Both the position numbers and the translations under genes were made by a program. The notes below the pieces were generated by a model, which did no database searches, was not told the origin of the DNA, and saw only the letters and a program-made list of their open reading frames with translations. A stretch of DNA of 13,273 bases from Amoebophrya sp. AT5.2 (taxonomy: Eukaryota; Sar; Dinophyceae; Syndiniales; Amoebophryaceae): positions 1 through 13,273 of the forward strand of contig RXOD01005606.1 of the NCBI GenBank assembly GCA_005223375.1. Reading direction: 5' to 3'. Below are positions 1 to 7,509 of this stretch, piece by piece. Positions within the stretch are counted from its first letter, which is position 1. Each line of letters opens with the position of its first letter.

Positions 1-1371
1 TGGGTGGGCGCCAGGAAGCTGCCGCTGCCGAAGATGCCTCCTGTTCTGGGACGAGAGAACTACATGAACTACTCCTCAGCCTCACACAAGAGCCGCGGTA
101 AAGTCCGGACCCACAATTTTCCGGATCCATTTTCGGCGCTGCAGTTGGAGCCTGTAGCAGGGGAGGAGAGCAGTTTGGAGTCGGACGGGGACGGGGAGCC
201 ACTGCGGGCGGCATCGTCAACATTAGAGAGGTTGTTGGCAGGTGGAGCACCGCTGAGCGATGCCGAGGAGGACGAGGCGCGGGCGACTCTGGACGGAGAG
301 GGAGAACCGCTCAGCGACGCCGAGGAGGAGGAGGCGCGGGCGACTATGGACGGAGTAGAGGGAGAAGAGCTATCAGATAGGCCGCTCGGTGCCGAAGGCG
401 AAGCCGAAGCCGATGGAAAGAAAGAGCAAGATAAGGAGCAGCTAGGGCGCTCCGGGGGTTTGCACTCCGTCACCGAGGCAGCAAAGGTCGGAACAGCTGC
501 ATGGTTTCGGGAAGAGGCGCAAAAAGAGGTGCAGCGAAGTCGCGAGGAAGCGAAGTCGCGAGGAGGTGAGGGAAATGGGTGCGGCCCATTCGGCTTTTTT
601 GGGTGGATGAAAGAGAAACGTGGCGATGATAGAAAAATGGGGATGAGAGAGAAATGGGGCGGCACTTTCCATCGGACCCTGTTCGCGGGGGCGAACTCGC
701 ACAGAAGTGGTTCTCTGCGCGATGTCGCCCCCGCGAACATGGGCGGCCACGCGAACACTAGCAAGGGCGCGAGCTTTTCGGGCAAGAAGGGTAGCCACGC
801 GAACATCAAGGGCAAAATAAAGGGCGCAATGGAGAAGTGGGGCGCCGAGTCTTCTTTCTCGGGAACGTCTTCCTCCTCGTGGAGAGTCGGGCAGGAAGAG
901 GGAGCGGGAAAGGCGAGGTCGGCGGATTGGAATTCGACGTCGTGGAACAAAGGGAAAGATCGGCGAGACGACGCGCCGCAACCGGCCGCCTCCCCTCGGA
1001 TCTGGTCGGTCGACCCCTGGGCCCAGCGCAGTTGTTCGCGAAACAGCCCGCAGAACACTTCCAAGACCGAAACTCACGACGAGCTGCAACAGCAATGTGA
1101 AGAGGACGGAGAGGACGACGAGTACCAGTTCGACGAGCCCGCTGGCTTCTTTCCACTGGACCCGACCGACTGGGGTGCGAATAAAAGAGAGGCGGACCAG
1201 GACGAGCCAATGCCGCAGACACAATCGTCCGACGATAATCAGATGATAAAATCCTCCACGTCTCTCTGTACGAAATATGACGCCAGCCGCGACCCACGAC
1301 TGCGAAACCGATCGCGATCACCACATCGGATGAGTAGTGAGCCAAATTCCGAAAATTCAGCTGGGAGATAG
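1..1371 (+). CDS. Acidic low-complexity protein of unknown function (5' partial)
   Basis: The frame is open from the first base to a TAG at 1369-1371, giving at least 456 residues. The first in-frame ATG is at 34, but the true start may lie upstream, so I treat the gene as 5'-partial. I do not recognise a family or any catalytic motif. The N-terminal third is acidic and holds a tandem repeat (250-378; unit PLSDAEE.EARAT.DGEGE). The middle (about 590-1010) is rich in Gly, Ser and Lys, with repeated HAN.KG-type motifs. The C-terminal part has an acidic patch (EEDGEDDEYQFDEP) and ends in an RS-like tail (RDPRLRNRSRSPHR), a composition common in nuclear RNA-associated proteins, though this proves nothing here. 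Antisense frames are also long, as expected in GC-rich sequence, but they lack the repeat structure. An intron inside the open frame cannot be excluded. Confidence 0.55.
   Translation, partial: WVGARKLPLPKMPPVLGRENYMNYSSASHKSRGKVRTHNFPDPFSALQLEPVAGEESSLESDGDGEPLRAASSTLERLLAGGAPLSDAEEDEARATLDGEGEPLSDAEEEEARATMDGVEGEELSDRPLGAEGEAEADGKKEQDKEQLGRSGGLHSVTEAAKVGTAAWFREEAQKEVQRSREEAKSRGGEGNGCGPFGFFGWMKEKRGDDRKMGMREKWGGTFHRTLFAGANSHRSGSLRDVAPANMGGHANTSKGASFSGKKGSHANIKGKIKGAMEKWGAESSFSGTSSSSWRVGQEEGAGKARSADWNSTSWNKGKDRRDDAPQPAASPRIWSVDPWAQRSCSRNSPQNTSKTETHDELQQQCEEDGEDDEYQFDEPAGFFPLDPTDWGANKREADQDEPMPQTQSSDDNQMIKSSTSLCTKYDASRDPRLRNRSRSPHRMSSEPNSENSAGR
250..378 (+). repeat. 57-60 base coding tandem repeat, about 2.2 copies
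   Basis: Unit 1 (250-306, 19 codons) and unit 2 (307-366, 20 codons) both encode PLSDAEE[D/E]EARAT[L/M]DG followed by an acidic tail. A degenerate third start, ELSD, follows at 367-378. The unit length is a multiple of three and differences are mostly conservative, so the repeat has been kept in frame. Confidence 0.85.
535..564 (+). repeat. 16-base direct repeat (cgaagtcgcgagga twice)
   Basis: The 14-mer cgaagtcgcgagga occurs at 535-548 and again at 551-564, a period of 16. It lies inside the acidic protein gene and, because the period is not a multiple of three, is read in two different frames. Confidence 0.8.
681..738. repeat. Perfect 14-bp inverted repeat inside coding sequence
   Basis: Left arm gttcgcgggggcga (681-694) and right arm tcgcccccgcgaac (725-738) are exact reverse complements separated by 30 bases. 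A transcript could fold into a very GC-rich hairpin. It lies within the acidic protein gene and the frame runs through it. It could be a small element remnant, an RNA structure, or a by-product of the local repeated cgcgaaca words (also at 749-756 and 797-804). Confidence 0.75.
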
Positions 1372-1942
1372 TATGTGCCTGCAGCAGAGTATCAATCTTG
1401 GAAGTGCGATGGTTCCACGTTGGCGAGTTTTGAAAGAGCGAAGTCTCCACTGAAGGGCAGGTGGCCCGGCATCGGCAGCCGGGTAGACTGCGGCCAAAAT
1501 CGCAGTGCGTCCATTGCATACTTGCATAATCCTGCCACAACTCGGCGCGTGATGAGGAGGTGCGTAGAGATCGGTCATAGAACAGTCTGTCGACAGAGCA
1601 GAGTGATGTATCAAACCAAAAGTGTTCCATAGCTAAGCAGATGAGACGGGAGGCACGTTGAGGAAGCTCGCCGAATTAAATCGGTCCAACGTTCGGCCAA
1701 GATGAATCGCATTCGAATACGGTTGACCTGCGTTTTGAGCGATACATTAGTTTCTGTACTTCGGTGATCTCACTGCGCCGTTGCTGCTTTGTGGACAGCT
1801 CAAACACGAGAGGTGGCGCCATGCGTCTCTTATGACCCCCTGCCAGAGCAGCAGCTACTTGCCCGCGGCAAATACGTTTCCCCGCGGTCGCTTGCCACGC
1901 AAATTTTCCTATAGTCGCCTCGCGTGAAGATGAAGAACCCGC
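1372..1942. other. Spacer without recognisable gene
   Basis: This stretch follows the stop of the acidic protein and precedes the next start. Only short open frames exist on both strands, with no recognisable motif. A small GC hairpin (cccggc 1465-1470 with gccggg 1478-1483) is the only local structure noted. It probably holds the 3' UTR of the upstream gene and the promoter or 5' UTR of the next. I see no tRNA or other RNA gene. Confidence 0.6.
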
Positions 1943-3070
1943 ATGCATATCAACCACTCTGCGGCGGAGGTTATCGTTGAGCACTTTCACCAAGACTTTT
2001 TCACCAAGAACAAAAACCCTGTAGATACGACAGACCCATTGACAAAAATGTCGCGTCGTCGTTTGATCGCTGCTCTTTCTCGTTCCGCTGTGCTTGCCGC
2101 CGTGGGGAACTTAATAGAAGGAACAGGCCCCTTCTCCGCGGACGCGGCACTCTCCATCGTTGGCGTTGGCGTCCAGAGCTTTGTCGACCGCCTCCGCGAC
2201 GCTGTCTTCGTGTCACCAAACGAACTCGAAAGCGCGAGCAGGAGCGCACAAGGAGGTAGTAAAACTAAAAGGAGGAGCAGTGTCACGTGGACGTCCACGA
2301 CGCAGCCCGGCTGCTCGAGTCTGGAGCACGGCCCCTTCTGCGGTTTCTTGGGGGAGAAGGAGCAGACAGAAACGGCGCGGCACGCCCTGGACGAGTTGCT
2401 TTTTTCCAACCTGTCAGAGACGACACTCCTCTCAAGCTTCGAAGAACTCACAAAGCTGCTGTTCCGGGGCCCGGGGGGAGGGCAGGTTTTTACCTCGGAA
2501 AATGGCATGTTGGTGTGTTATGCTGATTATGGGAATGGTGGTGGAGGTAGCATTAGCTTAGACTACGTCGGCGTCGAATCAGTCTTCGTATAAGCTGGCA
2601 ATCTACCGGCCTAACGAACAGTTGGTATGGAAACCTTTAACACAACGTACATCTACAGGCTCCGCCGAAGCATCTGCCTTCGGCGTTATCGAACACTGGC
2701 GCCACCGAGCCGATACTCGAGGCTGAAGCAGATTCACTCGATTCCGATGCGTACTGGGAAAATGAAGATGCGGCTGCCGGATCGTCCAGTGCGGGTGAGA
2801 ACGAGGCGATCTGCCATGAGTTCCGGGTCGACGAGTATTGCTTTCTGCACGCCGAAAAGTTTAAGCCAGGGTTCTACCGAGCAGAGCCGCTTTCGGTAAA
2901 AAGATGTACTTATACCTGTATAGCGGAAGGAGGCGTTGTAGGCTGGTAGGTTCCTGTTTCAGTCTTTGTATCGTGTGGCGCAGATCGTGTGGGTCTCCTC
3001 TCTCCGCTCCTATACTTTGCTTCGCGATTTTGTTCTCTACTCATCCGATGGTTTTGTACCTGGCACGTAG
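1943..3070 (+). CDS. Unknown protein, three-exon model (1943-2587, 2659-2895, 2963-3070)
   Basis: Exon 1 would hit a TAA at 2591, but splicing at GTATAAG (2588) to CTACAG (2657-2658) keeps the frame and opens an acidic exon (LEAEADSLDSDAYWENEDAA...). That exon would stop at 2947 unless spliced at GTAAAAA (2896) to TTTCAG (2961-2962), leading to a third exon (SLYRVAQIVWVSSLRS...) that stops at 3068-3070. Both introns are phase 0 and about 70 bases. The model gives 329 residues from the ATG at 1943, or 294 from the ATG at 2048, which has the better context (A at -3). The 2048 start gives MSRRRLIAALSRSAVLAAVG, a basic then hydrophobic N-terminus like a targeting signal. I do not recognise a family. 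Exon 3 may instead continue into the next gene by splicing at GTACCTG (3056) to CGAAAG (3165), also phase 0. Exon limits are inferred from frame and splice consensus only. Confidence 0.45.
2588..2658 (+). other. Predicted intron, 71 bases, phase 0
   Basis: It begins GTATAAG and ends ATCTACAG. Removing it skips the TAA at 2591-2593 and joins two frames that each look coding on both sides. Confidence 0.5.
2896..2962 (+). other. Predicted intron, 67 bases, phase 0
   Basis: It begins GTAAAAAG and ends with a pyrimidine-rich TTCCTGTTTCAG. It contains the in-frame TAG at 2947-2949. Its size matches the preceding intron. Confidence 0.45.
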
Positions 3071-3165
3071 GCAGCGACGTCCTAGGGGGTTCAGTCGTCG
3101 GCTGCTTGTCCGGTGCTTGTCGGCTCTGTAGCAGAGTGAGTGTTTTGATTTTTTCCTTCCGAAAG

Positions 3166-6100
3166 TGGACTCCGCGGGTGTGTAAGAAACGCCAGTCCGA
3201 GCGGGACGATTACTCCGTGCTCCACTTTCCTGCGCCGGTCGTGATTACGGAAGTCCGCGCCCGCGGCGTCGGTTACGTGGTGAGTCGATTCCAGGACAAG
3301 CAGCGGGAGGTCAAGGTGTGGGAGCAATCCGTGGACACGTTGCCGCCGCGAGGGATGCTTTTGGCGGACCTGCGGCAGCTACAGGAGCTGCTCACAAACG
3401 GCACGGCCCGCATCCGCGATTTGGACTTGGAAACGGAGAGCTGGGCGCGGAACCGGAGGAGCACGAGGAGAGGAAACATGCGGGGAGACCTCAGCACCAG
3501 CAAGCGGGGGGACTTGCGCTCGGATTCGAGAGCGAGTGGGGTTGAAGAGGAGGAAAGTGCAAGACGAGGAGAGCAACTTCGACAGGAGCAACCTGCGGAA
3601 AAGAAACCTTTGCGCGACAACTTCATCGGCAGGACGATGGACGTGGAACGCCTGTGGAACTCGGTGCTGTTCGGCCCGACCAAGCCGGACTGGTTTGTGC
3701 GGCCCGGCGGCGGACGGAGCGCGCGACTGCTGCGCGAGAACGAGCAGTTGCTGCGAAAGCTGTGGCGCTTTCTGGACGAAGCGGCCCCGGCGCTCGCGCG
3801 GGTGCTGCGCCGGCAGTTGCAGAAGGTGGCGGCCGGCGGTGGCGAGCGACCGGGGTTTGCGTTGGCTCCTACTGCAGAAGATCTAGAGCGGGAGCTCGAT
3901 CCGCAGCTGGACGCGGAGGTTCAGCCGCTCGTGCAGCTGATAGGGCGGAATCGGGACCGGGAGGACTTTGCGGAGCTGGAGCTCGGCGGAGAAACGATCC
4001 ACCCGGTCACGCAGCTCGTGACGTACGGAGACGTCGAGCTCGAGCGGCTACGCCTGTGCAGACTGTCCCCGGGCAGCCCAGAGCCGATCGAGACCAACGG
4101 GCAGCGACAGAAACTGATCGCGACGCGAGACGCGCAGACGGGAGAAGTTTCGCTCAGCCTCCGGGAGGTGTTTCCCCAGTCTGCGGTCGTCTCGCTCAGC
4201 GAAGCATTCGAGCAAGGCATGCAATTCAAAGTACCTCATTAAATCATCGATCGTAGTTGTTCCTGGTGCATGCAGCCTGTATGTTCGTAGTTCTTTTTTA
4301 CCTTTTTCATGCCCGCTTGCGATTCCGCGCACACCTTTAGTATCGCTTTTCCAAAATCGCGTTTCGCTCAGAGCCTTGGATCGTTTCATCGGTCGTGGTG
4401 CATTGCTCGTATTAATAACATAGCTTCCACCTCCTGGTGTCGGCGGCGAGCTGCTGCTGCCCGAGCACTCGACGAGCAAAGCCGCGTCCGCAACAGCGCG
4501 GCGGAACGACCGCAGCTTCGACCTGTACCGGTTCATGGTTGCGCACTTGCAGCGGATTCCCGGCCTGCGCGAGACGTTCGTGGAGGGCGTGGCCTTCCTC
4601 AACCTGAGGGAGTACGCGCGGCGCGAGCTGGTGGGAAACTCGCAGCACGACGCGATCGTGGCCGCCGCCATGCGCGTGCGGCGGGCGCTGCGGTTCTCGG
4701 CTCCTGAGGGGGAGGAAGCCTACGAAGGCGGCGCCCTTTACACAACCACGGGCGAGGACGACGCATTCACGCAGCTGCTGGAGCAGACCGGGTTCTGGGA
4801 AAAGCTCTACGACCTGCTTGACAAGGAACGGCGGATGCCGACGGGCGAAAGCAGCAGGTCCGCGGCGCAGAAGCCTACGTTAACTTTTCGACGGAGGGAG
4901 CACGAGGCCGCGGCGCGGCGGTTTTACAGCAAGCCGCCACAACAACCCATTTCGGACACCGCGTTCCCCGCAGGGGGCTTCATCGAGAGCAGAGACCGCT
5001 TCGACGAAGACCAAGACGCGTTCCTCCAAACGGTCCGCGCGGAGTTGGTTCATAGGCTGCCACGGGATCTTTTGTCGAACGCGCTCGACGCGTACCTGCG
5101 GGTGGAGGAGCAATTTTCGGGGTACAAGCGGGCGTGGGCGGCTGCGAGCAGTGGAGGACAGGGGTTAGAGGTCGGGAGCGGGAATAATAACCATACTAAC
5201 TTTGTGGCGCCACCGAACCCCTTGGCCTTTCACGAGCTCGTCAAGAAAGTGATGGAGGAGGAGGTGGCGTTACTGGAAGAAGATCACGACAGGTGGAAAA
5301 AGCACTCGGCAGGCGAGGAAGTGGAAGTGAACGCCGCCGCGCCAGCGGCTGGCTCGTCGTCGAGGGAGGCAGGAGCCCCGGACGATGCGGATCGAGATCA
5401 TCCGGGTGTCGAAAGTGGCCCGGGAACCACGACCGAACAAAAAAATCAGTCGAGGAAAGAACCGACGCGCGGTCCCCGCACAGATCTCGAGATGATGGAG
5501 GAGGACAACTTCGAGCTGGCGCGCCACGAACTGGGCGCGCGGCAACGCCAGGAGGATGTCGAGTACTTCGACCACCTGGAGAGTAGCCCGTATCGGGTAG
5601 TGGAGAACGACGGCCACCACTACCAGCCGGTGAACGTCAAAGAATTTGTCAAGGACATCGTGGCGAGTGCGCGCGAAACAATCGACCTGAGAAGGGACGC
5701 GGTGGATCCGGGCTCTACCTCGGAAAGTGGTCCTGGTGGCGCAGCTAGCAGAGCTACAGAGAGGACGAGTAACAGTGCTGGGGCAGTGAAGAAAAACATC
5801 GGCCAGCTGATACTCGAGGAGCAAGAACGAGCGGAAGAACGCCAGCGAACAGAACAAAACCGGGATACCGGAGCCAGGAGTTCTAGTTCTTTGAGTTCTA
5901 GCACAACCACGACCACAGGCACACAAGCTCTTGCTGCGGAAGCCGCAACAGCGGAGCCGGTCGTACCGGACGACACAGCCGCTGCCTCGGAAGACCGTGC
6001 TGCGGAAGTCATGCCTGCGGAGACCACTAGTACGGTACGTTCGGTCGTGCGCGACAGCACCCACGTGGAGGTGGAGGACGTCGAAGGAAGCGACTTCCCC

Positions 6101-6865
6101 TTCGAAAAAGAGCTGGAACGGGCAGCAGAGCAGCCGAAGCAAAAATCGCGAAAGCCGACGTTAACGAGGGCCTCCACGACTTCAACAACCACAACCGCGA
6201 CGCTAGACGAGGAAGAAAAGCAAGCGGCGGCAGCGGCGTTTTTCGCAGCACTGGAGGACGATGTTGTAGCGGAGACGGCGGAAGGTGGGAATGCAGGGAG
6301 TGAAGTCTCGTCGTGGTCTGATAAACCCGCAGAGGTAGAGGAGCTGCCAAGTCTGGACCACATTCCATCGCTAGTGCTCGAGAACAGGGAGAGGTTTTTA
6401 GCGGACGTATCTGGCGACCGCGATTTGGGGCAAGTATTGCAGGAGCACCTGTGGGAGCGGGAGGAGCGTCGTATCCTGGCTCGCAGCACACGAAGGCGGC
6501 AAGAAGACACTGAGGAGTCGTTATCCGAGGAGGAAGCGATGCGGACGGTTTTGGAATCTGCGCTCGGGGTGACTGGAACGGGCGCTTATAATGGGAGTCT
6601 TGCAGCTCAAGATGATCTTTCGAGCTCCAGAACTACGACTGATGCAGAAGCACTAGACCGTCCTGCCGTGGACGGCGAGGATGCGGAAGCGACGGAAGAA
6701 AGTGCTGTCGCGACGACAACACCGAAAGTCGAGCCGGACCGGCGCACGACAGAGCGCCTGCTTTTCCGCGAGCTCGACTGGCTGGAGAAGAGCATTCTGC
6801 CACCAAAGCTAGACGACCTCGCGGAGGCGTTGGCGGCGGCATTCACGGCGCTGGCAGAAAAATGA
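3166..6865 (+). CDS. Large protein with Virilizer-like N-terminal motif (exons 3166-4230 and 4424-6865)
   Basis: Two long open frames join in phase 0 across a GT-AG intron (4231-4423), giving at least 1168 residues to the TGA at 6863-6865. Early in the first exon (3220-3267) is VLHFPAPVVITEVRARG, which resembles the FP.PV.I.EVR core that I recall from the N-terminal domain of Virilizer/VIRMA, a scaffold of the nuclear m6A RNA methyltransferase complex. I cannot run a profile search, so this assignment is tentative. Downstream, helical segments (around 3640-4200 and 4508-4840, for example DLYRFMVAHLQRIPGLRETF) could form an armadillo-like solenoid. From about 5140 the protein is mostly acidic low complexity with Ser/Thr runs (5880-5920). 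It ends in a predicted helix (LDDLAEALAAAFTALAEK). No in-frame ATG precedes the motif (the first is at 3355), so the true start lies in an upstream exon, perhaps the 1943-3070 gene. A single joined model would be 1493 residues. The gene is well supported; its identity is not. Confidence 0.6.
4231..4423 (+). other. Predicted intron, 193 bases, phase 0
   Basis: It begins GTACCTC at 4231, just before an in-frame TAA at 4240, and ends TTAATAACATAG at 4423. The TTAATAAC shortly before the AG resembles a branch-point sequence. The frame after it (LPPPGVGGELLLPEHS, then RSFDLYRFM) is open and contiguous with the long downstream frame, which has a TAG at 4421-4423 exactly at the proposed acceptor. 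Confidence 0.75.
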
Positions 6866-7509
6866 CGCGCCGGAGTTTCTGGTGGAGACTGTGTGACCGA
6901 GGGAGCGCAGAACCATAATTAAAAAAATGTACCAACAGAAACAAGAACGCCTTTGAAGAGAACAAGCTTTGGTGCCCAAAATCGGCTTCGGTCTCGTGGC
7001 AGTGGCAAAGTGATGAATGCATGCTGTTTTTTCCATTGACGATTTTTTCTGTGTCTACTTATCTCGACGTGTGGAAGATCATTCCTATTGGTCGTGGTCG
7101 TGGCGCGGACCTGCCTATCGAGTATTTCGTTCGTGATTTTGAAAGACGAAAGATGACCGGCGAGTATCTCACGTCGTGATGTGGAGAGCATCCGTGCCTT
7201 TCCTTCGTGCGAAAGATCGATCACAAATTTGGCCCAGAGACGATCAACGCGAATTTGATCCATCACTAAGATCCTCCTCAAGATCTTCGAAATTCGTGTC
7301 GTGACTGCTGTGTCCGCACGCTCCGCGCAAGAGGCCCTGCGCCTTTTCATGTATCATTTTTGTTACATCAGACGCAGCGGGCAATTCAAGTTCTTTTGGT
7401 TCGGTACTCGCGAGCCTTTTCTTGCATCGTACATTTTCATTTCGTGAAACACAGTGCACAGGAAGTGGTACGTAATTTAGAGATTCGCGCCTTATCGTAA
7501 CTGTAGAAG
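6866..7509. other. Spacer without recognisable gene
   Basis: A/T-richer sequence lies between the Virilizer-like gene and the helicase. An antisense frame of 143 codons (6919-7350) exists, but it has no recognisable motif and no coding-like composition, so I do not call it. The stretch probably contains a 3' UTR, the helicase promoter and its 5' leader. A possible acceptor AG (7505-7506, ctgtag) sits directly before the helicase ATG. Confidence 0.55.

Noticed and set aside
69..1630. Three long antisense open frames (69-1064, 442-1224, 806-1630)
   Set aside because: They overlap one another and the + strand frame, are rich in Ser/Arg/Pro as expected from the complement of GC-rich acidic coding sequence, and have no motif. 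The + frame has in-frame repeats and an acidic/RS organisation.
1676..1993. Antisense frame of 105 codons upstream of the 1943 gene
   Set aside because: It overlaps the start of the + strand exon, has no family resemblance and no supporting splice partners. A real divergent gene cannot be excluded, but nothing supports it.
5620..6510. Antisense Ser/Val-rich frame of 296 codons
   Set aside because: It is the shadow of the acidic Ser/Thr/Glu-rich tail of the + strand gene, where reverse reading of GAG/GAC/ACC codons avoids stops.
6919..7350. Antisense frame of 143 codons in the spacer before PRP43
   Set aside because: It has no recognisable motif and an uneven composition, overlaps another unrelated antisense frame, and sits where UTRs are expected.
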